A DNA stretch of 46,439 bases from Clostridium sp. (lineage in GTDB: Bacteria; Bacteroidota; Bacteroidia; Bacteroidales; Muribaculaceae). Made by a program: the position numbers and the translations under genes. The notes beneath the pieces are model-generated. The model saw nothing but the letters and a program-made list of their open reading frames with translations. It was not told where the DNA came from and searched no databases. Of the stretch, positions 7,408 through 16,122 are shown piece after piece; the first letter of the stretch is position 1; each line of letters begins with the position of its first letter. The DNA is taken from contig JAMPBQ010000010.1 of assembly GCA_023666615.1 (NCBI GenBank), forward strand, positions 1-46,439, given 5' to 3'.

Positions 7408-9867
7408 ATGAGAAAGATTTTGGTTTTATCGCTGGCGGCGCTATTCGGCGCCAGCTTGGCCAGCGCGCAAAGCGCAGCCCGCACAGACAGGGGCATGAGC
7501 GTGACCACCGCGGATGGGCGCCTCGTAGAGATAACGCTTTATTCCGACGATATAGCCCGCATTGTGAAATATCCCACGGGGACGCCTGCGGAAATCGACA
7601 AAGGCTTTGCTGTGACAATGACTCCCGAAAATGTCAAGGCTAAATATGCTGAAGGCAAAGAGAGCGCGTCGCTCAGCACGCCGGCTATGAAGATAAGCGT
7701 TGAAAAGATCGACGGATCGATAAGATTCTATGACGCAAAGGGGAAGCTGATGGTGGCCGAGGACGGCCCGGCCAGCTTCAAGGAGATAACCGACGGCGTA
7801 GACAAGGGGCTGTACAATGTGGCCCAGGCATGGAAGATGGACGGCAACGAGCCCATATACGGACTTGGCAACCTTGAAAACGGCCGGATATCGCAAAGGG
7901 GAGTGAACCGCACCCTTGAGCCCGGCAACGTGGAGGATGGCATCACGTTCTTCCAGTCGGTGAAGGGCTATGGCATATATTGGGACAACTATTCTCCCAC
8001 GGACATTTCCGATTCAGGCGCTGCCGTGAAATTCGACTCCCCAGTAGGCCAGGCCGTTGACTATTATTATATGCAAGGCGGAGATTCAGACGGCGTGATC
8101 GCCTGCGCCCGCGAGCTCACAGGCCGCGTGCCCATGCTGCCGCTTTGGACTTATGGATATTGGCAATGCCGCGAGCGCTACAAGACCCAGGAGGAAATCA
8201 TGGAAGTGGCGCGCAAATACCGCGAGACCGGCGTGCCCGTGGACGGCATGATTCAGGATTGGCAATATTGGGGCAACAATTATCTGTGGAATGCAATGGA
8301 ATTCCTTGGAGAAAGATACACAAGGCCGCAAATGATGGTGGACAGCCTGCATAATATGAACACCCACCTGATTATCTCTATCTGGTCCTCATTCGGCCCT
8401 CACACCAAGGGATATCAGCAGATGGACTCCATAGGCGCGCTTTTCAACATCAAGACATGGCCCGAGAGCGGCATCGACAATATATGGCCTCCGCGCTATG
8501 ACTATCCTTCCGGCGTACGCGTATACAATCCTTATCGCGAGGAAGCCCGCGACATTTACTGGAATAATCTTCTCCGCCTCTACAATTATGGCATTGACGG
8601 ATGGTGGATGGACAGCACAGAGCCCGATTTCTTCAGCCCCACAAAGGAAGACCTTGACACGCCCACTGGGATGGGCTCCTTCCGCCGCTGGAGAGGAGCT
8701 TTCCCCATCGCCACCGTTGGGGGAGTGCATGACCACCAAAAGGCCATAAACAAGGACAGGCGCGTATTCATCCTCACCCGCAGCGGATGGATGGGCCAGC
8801 AGCGCTATGGCAGCAATGTCTGGACGGGCGATGTGACCTCCACTTGGGAAAACCTCCGCGCGCAGCTGGGCGCGATGCTTAACTTCTCCATGACCGGCAA
8901 TCCAATGACCAACAGCGACCTAGGCGGTTTCTTTGCCAACGGCTACAATCGAGTTTACAAGGGAAAGCCCGCCTATGAGAATCCAGCATACCAGGAGCTC
9001 TATGCCCGCTGGATGCAGATGGGCGCCTTCACGCCCATGATGCGCAGCCATGGCACTGACACTCCACGCGAACTATATTTCTACGGCAAGCCCGGCGAAC
9101 CGGCCTACGATGCCCTTCTTGGCGCAATAAAGCTGCGTTACAGCCTCTTGCCCTATATCTACAGCACATCGTGGGACGTAAGCAAGAACCACGGCACCTT
9201 TATGCGCGCCCTGCCCATGGATTTTGCGCATGACGAATCCACATGGAATCGCAGCGACGCCTACATGTTTGGCCGCCAGCTGTTTGTCGCTCCTATCATT
9301 AGAGCAATTTACACGCCTGAAGTCATAAAGCGCACGAAGACGGATGAAGATGGATGGAACAAGGACCAGACTGGACAGCCGATTCAATCAACAGGCGGCG
9401 AAGTTGACTTCACCCAAGCCAAGACTGTGGAAATAGCACTTCCCGCAGGCGCTGATTGGTGGGGATATTTTGACGGAAAAAAATATAAAGGCGGAGAGAC
9501 TGCCACCATTGAGGCTACGCTGGCTACAATACCTGTATTCGCACGCGAAGGCGCTATCGTGCCAATCGGGCCTGATGTGCAATACGCGGAGGAGAAGCCA
9601 TGGGACAATCTTACAATAAAGGTATTCCCCGGCGCCGACGGAGAGTTTACGCTATATGAGGATGAGGGCGACAATTACAATTATGAGAATGGAGCCTACA
9701 CGGAGATTCCCATGAAATGGAACGACAAGGCTCGCACGCTCACAATCGGACAGCGCAATGGTGAATATCCGGGCATGATAGAGAATCGCAAATTCAGCGT
9801 AGAACTTCCTGATGGAACATCGCGCACAGTGGAATATTCAGGGAAGAAAGCCACGGTGAAATTATAA
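7408..9867 (+). CDS. GH31 family glycoside hydrolase (alpha-xylosidase/alpha-glucosidase type)
   Basis: An exported retaining alpha-glycosidase of 819 residues. An upstream in-frame ATG at 7369 would place 13 residues before the signal peptide, so the start at 7408 is chosen. Residues 1-20 are a signal peptide ending ASAQ. An N-terminal GH31 beta-sandwich (about 25-230) precedes the (beta/alpha)8 barrel. The predicted nucleophile is Asp402 in GWWMDSTEP and the acid/base is Asp475 in WTGDVTSTW. A DUF5110-like beta domain forms the C-terminus. The overall form fits Bacteroidota alpha-xylosidases, but specificity cannot be read from sequence. It is followed after 5 bases by the GH35-like gene, so the two form one unit. 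Confidence 0.93.
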   Translation: MRKILVLSLAALFGASLASAQSAARTDRGMSVTTADGRLVEITLYSDDIARIVKYPTGTPAEIDKGFAVTMTPENVKAKYAEGKESASLSTPAMKISVEKIDGSIRFYDAKGKLMVAEDGPASFKEITDGVDKGLYNVAQAWKMDGNEPIYGLGNLENGRISQRGVNRTLEPGNVEDGITFFQSVKGYGIYWDNYSPTDISDSGAAVKFDSPVGQAVDYYYMQGGDSDGVIACARELTGRVPMLPLWTYGYWQCRERYKTQEEIMEVARKYRETGVPVDGMIQDWQYWGNNYLWNAMEFLGERYTRPQMMVDSLHNMNTHLIISIWSSFGPHTKGYQQMDSIGALFNIKTWPESGIDNIWPPRYDYPSGVRVYNPYREEARDIYWNNLLRLYNYGIDGWWMDSTEPDFFSPTKEDLDTPTGMGSFRRWRGAFPIATVGGVHDHQKAINKDRRVFILTRSGWMGQQRYGSNVWTGDVTSTWENLRAQLGAMLNFSMTGNPMTNSDLGGFFANGYNRVYKGKPAYENPAYQELYARWMQMGAFTPMMRSHGTDTPRELYFYGKPGEPAYDALLGAIKLRYSLLPYIYSTSWDVSKNHGTFMRALPMDFAHDESTWNRSDAYMFGRQLFVAPIIRAIYTPEVIKRTKTDEDGWNKDQTGQPIQSTGGEVDFTQAKTVEIALPAGADWWGYFDGKKYKGGETATIEATLATIPVFAREGAIVPIGPDVQYAEEKPWDNLTIKVFPGADGEFTLYEDEGDNYNYENGAYTEIPMKWNDKARTLTIGQRNGEYPGMIENRKFSVELPDGTSRTVEYSGKKATVKL

Positions 9868-9872
9868 GATCG

Positions 9873-11531
9873 ATGAAAAGAATATTTATGGTTCTTGCCT
9901 TCGCCATTGCCCTGTCAATGGCGAAGGCCGAGAGCCAATTCGCAAATGGGAGGCTGACGGTTGACGGCAAAGAGTTCTTTATATGCGGGGGCGAGCTGGG
10001 CAACAGCGGAGCCACCTACAAGGAGGATATAGACGATTCGTTTCGCAGGCTAAAGGAAATGAACCTGAATGCGGTGCTGGCCCCCGTTTACTGGGATATG
10101 CTAGAGCCGGAAGAGGGGAAATTTGACTTTTCGCAGATAGACATGCTGATAGAGGCAGCCGAGCGCGAGGACATGCGAGTGGTGCCGCTGTGGTTTGGCG
10201 CATGGAAAAATTCCATGAGCTGCTACGCGCCTGCGTATGTCAAGATGGACACAAGGCGATTTCCCCGCGCCCGCACGTCGGCCGGGAAGGCGCTGGAGAT
10301 AGCGTCGCCCTTTTATCCCGAGCTGCTCAAGGCTGACATGAAGGCATTCGGCGAGCTTTGCCGATACATTGCAAAGAGGGATATGTCATCGCGCGTCATA
10401 ATGCTGCAGATTGAGAATGAGATTGGAATGCTTGAGGACGCCCGCGACTACAGCGAGAACGCGGAAAAGGCCTATGGCGAGGGCGTGCCGAAGGAATTGA
10501 CGGCATGGCTCAGCGCCCATAAGAAAGAGCTGCATCCCAAGATGCTGGCGAAATGGAAAGAAAACGGAAGCAAGAAGGCCGGGGCATGGGAAGAAGTGTT
10601 TGGCGCAGGGTTGGAGACAGATGAAATATTCCAGGCATGGGTTTACGCCCGTTATGTGCAGAATCTCGCCGCATTGTCAAAGAGCGTAAGCGCAATGCCG
10701 GTGTACGTGAATGCGGCCTTGAACAGCCGCGGCCGCAAGCCGGGGCAATACCCCTCGGCGGGACCGCTGGCGCACCTGAAGGACGTGTGGAAGGCTGCGG
10801 CGCCTGATGTTGACATGCTTTCGCCTGACATCTACGATACAGGATTTGAGGACTGGACATCGCAGTACGCGATGGCTGACAACACGCTGTTTGTGCCTGA
10901 AGCGAAGCGCTGCGACGCCAACGGGGTGCAGGCGCTCTATATCCTTGGCAAGCATAAGGCCATCGGGTTTAGCCCATTTTCCATTGAAAACGGGCCGATT
11001 TCGGCGGAAGACAATTTGGCCAAAGCGTATGACATAATAGAGCAGATTTATCCGTTCACTGCAAGCCATGAGACTGATGGCATCCTTTTGGACGCTGATA
11101 AGGAATCAATAGAGAAGATCGACGGGGATTTGCGCATGACAATATCGCACTACTATACATTGCCGTGGGACTCCGCCGCGGCCGACAAGGCCAACTGGGG
11201 CACGACCGGGGGGATGATAGTGAAGCTTGCGCCGATGGAGTATATCATAGCCGGAAGCGGGCTTGTGGTGAAATTTGAAGACGCTAAGGCGGGCAGAGAC
11301 CAAGCGCAGAGGGGCGAGGACGGCTTTGCCGTGGATGGATCGTCGGCTGACGCCACGCAGGCGGCAGACCGGCAGATTGGCATCCTTGACGTCGCCCAAG
11401 TGAAAGTGGGGGAGGATGGGACGCTCATAGCTCAACGCAGATACAACGGCGACGAGACGCACCAGGGAAGGCATGTGCGCATACCTGTTGGCCGATGGGA
11501 GATGCTGAGGGTGCGATTGTATGAGTATTAA
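9873..11531 (+). CDS. GH35-like beta-galactosidase family enzyme (DUF5597-type C-terminus)
   Basis: An exported retaining beta-glycosidase of 552 residues with a signal peptide at 1-19. The TIM barrel has GH35-type features: an early GGELGNSGA segment in place of the usual SGE, the acid/base Glu183 in LQIENE, and the nucleophile candidate Glu343 in FVPEAKR. The C-terminal 200 residues resemble the DUF5597 domain found on a GH35 subgroup. This group usually acts on beta-galactosides in plant polysaccharides. It is 5 bases downstream of the GH31 gene and converges on the regulator gene with a 36-base gap that shows no clear terminator. Confidence 0.82.
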   Translation: MKRIFMVLAFAIALSMAKAESQFANGRLTVDGKEFFICGGELGNSGATYKEDIDDSFRRLKEMNLNAVLAPVYWDMLEPEEGKFDFSQIDMLIEAAEREDMRVVPLWFGAWKNSMSCYAPAYVKMDTRRFPRARTSAGKALEIASPFYPELLKADMKAFGELCRYIAKRDMSSRVIMLQIENEIGMLEDARDYSENAEKAYGEGVPKELTAWLSAHKKELHPKMLAKWKENGSKKAGAWEEVFGAGLETDEIFQAWVYARYVQNLAALSKSVSAMPVYVNAALNSRGRKPGQYPSAGPLAHLKDVWKAAAPDVDMLSPDIYDTGFEDWTSQYAMADNTLFVPEAKRCDANGVQALYILGKHKAIGFSPFSIENGPISAEDNLAKAYDIIEQIYPFTASHETDGILLDADKESIEKIDGDLRMTISHYYTLPWDSAAADKANWGTTGGMIVKLAPMEYIIAGSGLVVKFEDAKAGRDQAQRGEDGFAVDGSSADATQAADRQIGILDVAQVKVGEDGTLIAQRRYNGDETHQGRHVRIPVGRWEMLRVRLYEY

Positions 11532-11567
11532 ATGGGGGGCTTTTAAGGACTTTAAGGCAATGGGAGG

Positions 11568-14333
11568 CTATTTTTCGCGGAGTTGGCGGAGGTAGTCGCC
11601 CGGGGTGATTCCTTCGAGTTTTTTGAAGGCGCGGAAGAATGTGGCCCTGGAATTGAATCCGGCCTTTTCAGAAAGGGCGACGAGGGTGAAAGCCTGTTTC
11701 TTGTCGGCTTGGGCCAGCCGCTTGAATTCCTCTACGCGAAATTCGTAGATATAATCGTAATACGAAGTGTGGAGGTGCTGGCTGAACACGTAGCTCAGCT
11801 TATGGCTGGAAACGCCCACTTTGTCGGCGATTGTGGCTATCTTCAAATCGGGGTCGGTGTAAATCTTTGTGTCCAAAAGAAGGGTCCTGACTTGCTTGGC
11901 TATCTTTGCGCACTCCTTTTCCGAAAGGTAGTTTGTGGCGTATTTCTTGCCTTCCGCCTCTTGGGTCTGAGCCTCATCCGCAGGCTGTGGCGAAGCTTGG
12001 CTGGTGTGGGATGGGGATTCGCCATTGTCCATAGCGGACTGGCCGCTGTCTGGCCTGCGATGCCTTTTCTTGTAGATGTAGAGCGTGTAGGCCCAGCCTG
12101 CGGAGACAATGACAATTATAGATATGGCGAGGCCAAACCAGAAAATGTTGGCGTATCCTTTTGGGTTATGCACGGCAATGTTTGTCTCGGTGAGGGGATT
12201 GCCTATTTGACGCACCAAAAGGGAGACGGATGTTTCTCCGGCGGTGTGCAGGGGAATGTTCATGTCGGAGCCTACGTGCGTCCAAGAGCCGCCCTTGTCG
12301 GTGGAATATTCATACCTCGGCATTTCGTTTCCGCTAAAGGCTGCATCAGTGAGCGAAAGCTTGACGTTTTTCTGCGGAGAAGACAGCTCGACGATGTATG
12401 CGTCATTCGATTTCGGATATTTAAGCATTCGCTTTCCGTCGGCTTCGGCAATGAAGGAAGGGTGAGCCTTTCTGCGGGAAAGGATGCCATCGGTGGCTGA
12501 TTTAAGGTTGGAATGAAGCAGGCCGGCTGTATGGCAAAGATACAGGATGCCATCCGCGGAAATTTTTGGCGCGCCGGAGTTGAACATTGGCGTGGGTATT
12601 CCGTCGGCGAAGCCATAAAGGGAAAGGGAGTCGTCGAAAGGAGAGCACCTGTAAAGCCCGTTGGCCGTAGTAATCCAAATGTGGCCATAGTCATCTTCCA
12701 CTACGCCTCTCGCCTCGGATATAGATGATACAAGCCTGTTGATTTCAGAACGTTTCAGATCGGAATCGTAAACGGAAATTTGGCCGGAGTTTGTGACTAC
12801 CCATAGAGAATGGTTGCGCGTTTCATAGATTTGGCGCACATCCTTTTCGGTGATTTTATCTGAAAGGGAGAGTGTTGACTTGTCAGTGTCGATGCTGTAT
12901 GTGCCCATTGCCGATGCGGCCCATCCCCTACCATGGGAATCAAAGAAAACGGAATAAATGTTGGCGAGCGAATCCTTTTCTTCGGCCACTTCGATGCGCG
13001 TAAGCATATCTGACCCGTTTGTTTTTATCACGCCGGAAGAGGTGCCCATCCATAAATTTCCGCTTTTGTCGACGGAAAGGGAGAATACAGAGCCATGGAC
13101 GGCTTTGTCGTGATGACGCTTTATTTCGCCCGTCGCGGGATCAAAGATGGCTAGGCCTCCGCCGTAGGTGCCAATGGCGTACTTGCCTTTGTACTTTTCG
13201 ATTGTAAGGACGAGGCCTGTTCCCAGCTGCTCTTTGGAAATATGGCAAGTCTTTCCGGTGGCCTTATTTAAGAAGAAGGCGCCATTTCGCGTGCCCACCA
13301 TAAGTTCGTCTCCGTCAGTGTAAACGGCCCGAACCGAAAGGTCATCGCCCGCGGCCGGAATATCGAAGATGGAGAAAATGTCATTTTTCAAAAGAGAATG
13401 CTCGGCCCCCATCATGTAATAACCGAGGTGCATGCGGTCAAATCGGTCAATCATAATGGCATATACCTGGCGGTTGTGGTCGTCGTTTGACTTTAGGCGG
13501 GTGATGTTGAAAGGAGTAACAGTCTCTGTGGCCTTGTCAAGCCTGAAAACGCCGTCGCCATCGGTCGAGATAAATATATTTCCGCGAGAATCATTGTCAA
13601 TCTCGGTGATTATGATGCCTTCACCGCAGTTTATGGCGTGAGAGGAGCCCTTGTTTATGTCGATAACGGCAATGACGCCCGTGGAGGAGCTGGCGTATAG
13701 CCTGTCGCCGTCGCGTAGGAGGTCGGTGGCGTTGATCGGCCCGTAAAGGAGGGTCGGCTTCTTAGTCTGCAAGTCTATAGAATACACTCCCTGGTCCGTG
13801 GCTATGAAGGCGCGCTGGCCATCGGGTATTATTGACTTGATTTTGAATGTCCTAAGCAACGGCCCATAGCAATGGCTCAAATCGGGGGAAGCCACATAGA
13901 ATCCTGAGTTGGTGCCGATTAGAATTGAATCGCTTGAAGTCACGGCCAGACATGTGGCGGAGCCGATCTCCTTTTCGAGCACGCGGGAATATTGACTGTC
14001 GGCTGAGGTGAAGTCAATAAGATATACGCCATTGCCTGTGGCCGCCACAATATCGGAATTGGCAGTCTCCACGAATGCGTAAGCGGTTGAGGGGAGACCG
14101 TTTGCGTCAAGGATGGAAGTGTGCATGCTGTTGTTCCCGTCAAAGGCTATGATTTCCTTGTCAGTGCCTATCCACAGCATTTGGTTGGAATCCTTGTGGA
14201 ATGTATGCACGGTGGATGTGCGCAGAGCTCCACTGGAGGGTATGTCAGTGAACACCAATGTTTTTGACTGCGCAAACATTGGCGGGGCAAAAATCAGCGT
14301 TAGTATGCAGATAAAGAGTTTAGTCGCGTTCAT
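11568..14333 (-). CDS. Membrane-tethered one-component regulator: periplasmic propeller, Y_Y_Y domain, TM, AraC HTH
   Basis: A 921-residue regulator laid out like a hybrid two-component system sensor, but without the signalling core. Residues 1-21 are a signal peptide. Two-component-regulator propeller repeats (GNLWMGTSSGV, GHIWITTANGL and similar) run to about 620. A Y_Y_Y-type beta domain covers about 640-715. One transmembrane helix follows at about 730-752. After a polar Ser/Gln/Glu-rich linker (about 755-800) comes an AraC-type DNA-binding domain (about 810-918) with both helix-turn-helix units. No histidine kinase H, N or G boxes and no receiver domain are present. The protein must therefore bind DNA while anchored in the inner membrane, or be released. 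It is co-directional with the DUF4861-like gene (33-base gap), whose promoter probably drives both. It likely controls this PUL (inference). Confidence 0.9.
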   Translation of the reverse strand: MNATKLFICILTLIFAPPMFAQSKTLVFTDIPSSGALRTSTVHTFHKDSNQMLWIGTDKEIIAFDGNNSMHTSILDANGLPSTAYAFVETANSDIVAATGNGVYLIDFTSADSQYSRVLEKEIGSATCLAVTSSDSILIGTNSGFYVASPDLSHCYGPLLRTFKIKSIIPDGQRAFIATDQGVYSIDLQTKKPTLLYGPINATDLLRDGDRLYASSSTGVIAVIDINKGSSHAINCGEGIIITEIDNDSRGNIFISTDGDGVFRLDKATETVTPFNITRLKSNDDHNRQVYAIMIDRFDRMHLGYYMMGAEHSLLKNDIFSIFDIPAAGDDLSVRAVYTDGDELMVGTRNGAFFLNKATGKTCHISKEQLGTGLVLTIEKYKGKYAIGTYGGGLAIFDPATGEIKRHHDKAVHGSVFSLSVDKSGNLWMGTSSGVIKTNGSDMLTRIEVAEEKDSLANIYSVFFDSHGRGWAASAMGTYSIDTDKSTLSLSDKITEKDVRQIYETRNHSLWVVTNSGQISVYDSDLKRSEINRLVSSISEARGVVEDDYGHIWITTANGLYRCSPFDDSLSLYGFADGIPTPMFNSGAPKISADGILYLCHTAGLLHSNLKSATDGILSRRKAHPSFIAEADGKRMLKYPKSNDAYIVELSSPQKNVKLSLTDAAFSGNEMPRYEYSTDKGGSWTHVGSDMNIPLHTAGETSVSLLVRQIGNPLTETNIAVHNPKGYANIFWFGLAISIIVIVSAGWAYTLYIYKKRHRRPDSGQSAMDNGESPSHTSQASPQPADEAQTQEAEGKKYATNYLSEKECAKIAKQVRTLLLDTKIYTDPDLKIATIADKVGVSSHKLSYVFSQHLHTSYYDYIYEFRVEEFKRLAQADKKQAFTLVALSEKAGFNSRATFFRAFKKLEGITPGDYLRQLREK

Positions 14334-14366
14334 TTGTCGAAAATTCGGCAGGAGATGTGATGATGT

Positions 14367-15581
14367 TTATTTTAAGACGGCTTTAAGGGGGGTGCGCAGG
14401 CGTTCGCTTTGGGCAGTGATTATCTCATTCCATGCTTCGGCGTCCTTCACAGAGCCTTTGCTCCAGGCAGAGCCCCAATAATACGTGAAAGGCTCGCCGG
14501 GGACATAATTGCCGAATGCGAGGGCCTGGCCGACAGCGTTTGCCTTAACTTGGTCAAAGGCGACGAATTGAAGAGAATCAGCGCCGGGCATGATCAAGCC
14601 AACGAAGATTTGGCCATTGTCGGCAGACAAGTCGTCAGAGAGGTCGACGACAGAGATGGCGCCGGAGCCTTCGAGCAGGGAGAAGCCTTCGGGGTTGTCG
14701 GCATGCACTACGATGCCGGCAACGATGGGGGTGGGGGATTCCACGGCTTGATACGTGGAGCTTACCTTATTGAAATGCGAGAGCTTGTCAAGGGATACCA
14801 TGCGCGATTCAACTATGTATTTTTGCTGTCCATTTTCGTCAAGGCCAAAGGGGATGGAATCAATGGTGAATTTCACCGTCAGGCGAAGCGGGCCGTTGTC
14901 AACCACCTCGTAGCTGTCATATGCCGTAGGATAGCAGATTGCGGAATCCAAGACAAGGGCGTTGGCGCCTGCGCCAAGCGTCGGGCCGACCGTGTACCCG
15001 TCGAATCCTTCGCCGTGGTCTTTGTGATAGGATATCTTTTCCGGTCCATGGTCAAGATTGTAGAACCTATCAACGATAGGAGCCGGATTGCGCTTGCACC
15101 AAATGTCGTAGCCATGCACCTTTCCGCCGCCACGCTTGAACGAAGGCCCATAAAGGCGATAGCCGGAATGCTCATTTTCCCAAGCGAAGTCGTCCTGGCA
15201 GTCAGGACGAACCGTATACGCAAGCGTTGAGGAAGGCGCCTCCGAGCTCTTTATGTATTTTTCATCAAGGTCAACGCTTTTCTTTATATAATATGTGGCG
15301 GAGCTGTTGGCTGAGACAGAGGCGGGGAAAATAAGCGCGCCGTCGCTTGTGATTTGATATGTGACAGGACGGCCTTCTTCGTTGACCAAAGCATAGGAAC
15401 CGGATTCGTCGGCGAATGCCGCGGGGGCGGGGACGACCTCCACAATCTCCTCTATGCGGTCGATGGGAGAATCATTTGTGGCAATTATGCGTGAGGCGGA
15501 ATCGCCGGCGCATGAGCAAAGGCCTAAGGCTGAGCTCGACAAAAATATTGCAAGGATGCGGAAAAGATAGCTGTTAGTCAT
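14367..15581 (-). CDS. DUF4861-like lipoprotein
   Basis: A 404-residue predicted lipoprotein. The start at 15581 places a hydrophobic signal before Cys22/Cys24 (LGLCSCAG), whereas the longer form from 15617 adds 12 residues. The body resembles DUF4861 proteins, with RLYGPSFKRGGGKVHGYDIW, a histidine/glycine-rich YHKDHGEGFDGY segment, NGPLRLTVKF and LSHFNKVSSTY strands, and a C-terminal FTYYWGSAWSKG segment. DUF4861 proteins are common in Bacteroidota PULs next to unsaturated-glucuronyl hydrolases; their reaction is not established to my knowledge. It is the first gene of the unit that also encodes the regulator. The family call is by pattern memory and moderately sure. Confidence 0.7.
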   Translation of the reverse strand: MTNSYLFRILAIFLSSSALGLCSCAGDSASRIIATNDSPIDRIEEIVEVVPAPAAFADESGSYALVNEEGRPVTYQITSDGALIFPASVSANSSATYYIKKSVDLDEKYIKSSEAPSSTLAYTVRPDCQDDFAWENEHSGYRLYGPSFKRGGGKVHGYDIWCKRNPAPIVDRFYNLDHGPEKISYHKDHGEGFDGYTVGPTLGAGANALVLDSAICYPTAYDSYEVVDNGPLRLTVKFTIDSIPFGLDENGQQKYIVESRMVSLDKLSHFNKVSSTYQAVESPTPIVAGIVVHADNPEGFSLLEGSGAISVVDLSDDLSADNGQIFVGLIMPGADSLQFVAFDQVKANAVGQALAFGNYVPGEPFTYYWGSAWSKGSVKDAEAWNEIITAQSERLRTPLKAVLK

Positions 15582-15614
15582 GGTGGATATAAGTGTAACA
15601 AGGAATAACAGACG

Positions 15615-15644
15615 CAAATTTAAACAAAATAACTGAAATTACAA
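15615..15644 (-). promoter_or_regulatory. Promoter of the DUF4861/regulator unit
   Basis: On the minus strand, TTG (15644-15642) and TAAATTTG (15622-15615) are separated by 19 bp, close to the Bacteroidota consensus. The leader to the start codon at 15581 is 33 bases. Confidence 0.7.
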
Positions 15645-15754
15645 TAATTTGATACCTAAAAATTTGTCATATATGGGAAATATTTCGCCTTTGGGGCGTG
15701 TAAATGATTAGTTGTGTGAAAAATAAGGTTTGTGCGCTAGGATCGGGCGCATTG

Positions 15755-15767
15755 ACCGGCTGCCGGT
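15755..15767. promoter_or_regulatory. Perfect 13-bp palindrome in the divergent intergenic region
   Basis: ACCGGC and GCCGGT flank a single T in the otherwise AT-rich 541-base gap between the regulator unit and susC. It is a candidate operator for a dimeric regulator; no function is shown by sequence alone. Confidence 0.35.
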
Positions 15768-15828
15768 TTGGAATAAGCTCGCAAGGCCCAAAATCAGGCT
15801 AAAATAATAACTTGAAACGGAAAAGGCG

Positions 15829-15851
15829 TCTCAATTTATTATTTTTTGAGA
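15829..15851. repeat. Inverted repeat in susC upstream region
   Basis: TCTCAA (15829-15834) and TTGAGA (15846-15851) flank 11 AT bases. It could be an operator half-site pair or part of a weak hairpin. Apart from this, the palindrome at 15755-15767, the two promoters and the leader repeats, I see nothing in this gap. Confidence 0.3.
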
Positions 15852-15966
15852 TAGTATGCATTAATTATATTTTTGAAAATCAGGAGAGTTAACCGATTTA
15901 ACATTCATTATAATTTTTCACAACATATAGAGGTGTATTGATACGCGGGTAGGGGAGGCGAGGCAG

Positions 15967-15974
15967 TAAATTTG
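15967..15974 (+). promoter_or_regulatory. Candidate -7 box of the susC operon
   Basis: TAAATTTG matches TAnnTTTG exactly. The nearest upstream TTG (15938-15940) is 26 bp away, longer than the usual 19-21, so the promoter may need an activator. Transcription would start near 15981, placing the whole ATGG-N7-CCAT array in a leader of about 140 bases. Confidence 0.5.
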
Positions 15975-15981
15975 CAACCGA

Positions 15982-16068
15982 ATGGAAAAGCGCCATTAAG
16001 AATCCGAGTGGAATAGAGCCATGAAAAATGGATATGGGCCATGAAAAAACTGAATGGGAAAGCGCCAT
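15982..16068 (+). repeat. Four ATGG-N7-CCAT units in the susC leader
   Basis: Four 15-bp units start at 15982, 16008, 16028 and 16054. Each has ATGG (GTGG in the second), seven bases and CCAT, so each is an inverted repeat around a 7-base spacer. The spacing is 26, 20 and 26 bp. Units 1 and 4 differ at one base. The last three are followed by GA and an A-rich run. The array may be an operator set, an RNA hairpin set or a chain of very short reading frames. Confidence 0.7.
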
Positions 16069-16122
16069 GAATGAAAATTGAAAAAACATTTTAATTTTAC
16101 CAAATAATACCAAAACCAATTC

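Noticed and set aside
7441-7896. Long minus-strand open frame within the GH31 gene
   Set aside because: It lies wholly inside a well-supported coding gene, has no family features, and reflects the GC-rich third-position pattern of the opposite strand.
11583-12500. A 305-codon plus-strand frame opposite the regulator gene
   Set aside because: The minus-strand AraC and Y_Y_Y regions are clearly recognisable. The plus frame has no motif, signal or promoter and is a shadow.
14409-15230. A 273-codon plus-strand frame opposite the DUF4861-like gene
   Set aside because: The minus-strand product has a lipoprotein signal and a family pattern. The plus frame has neither.
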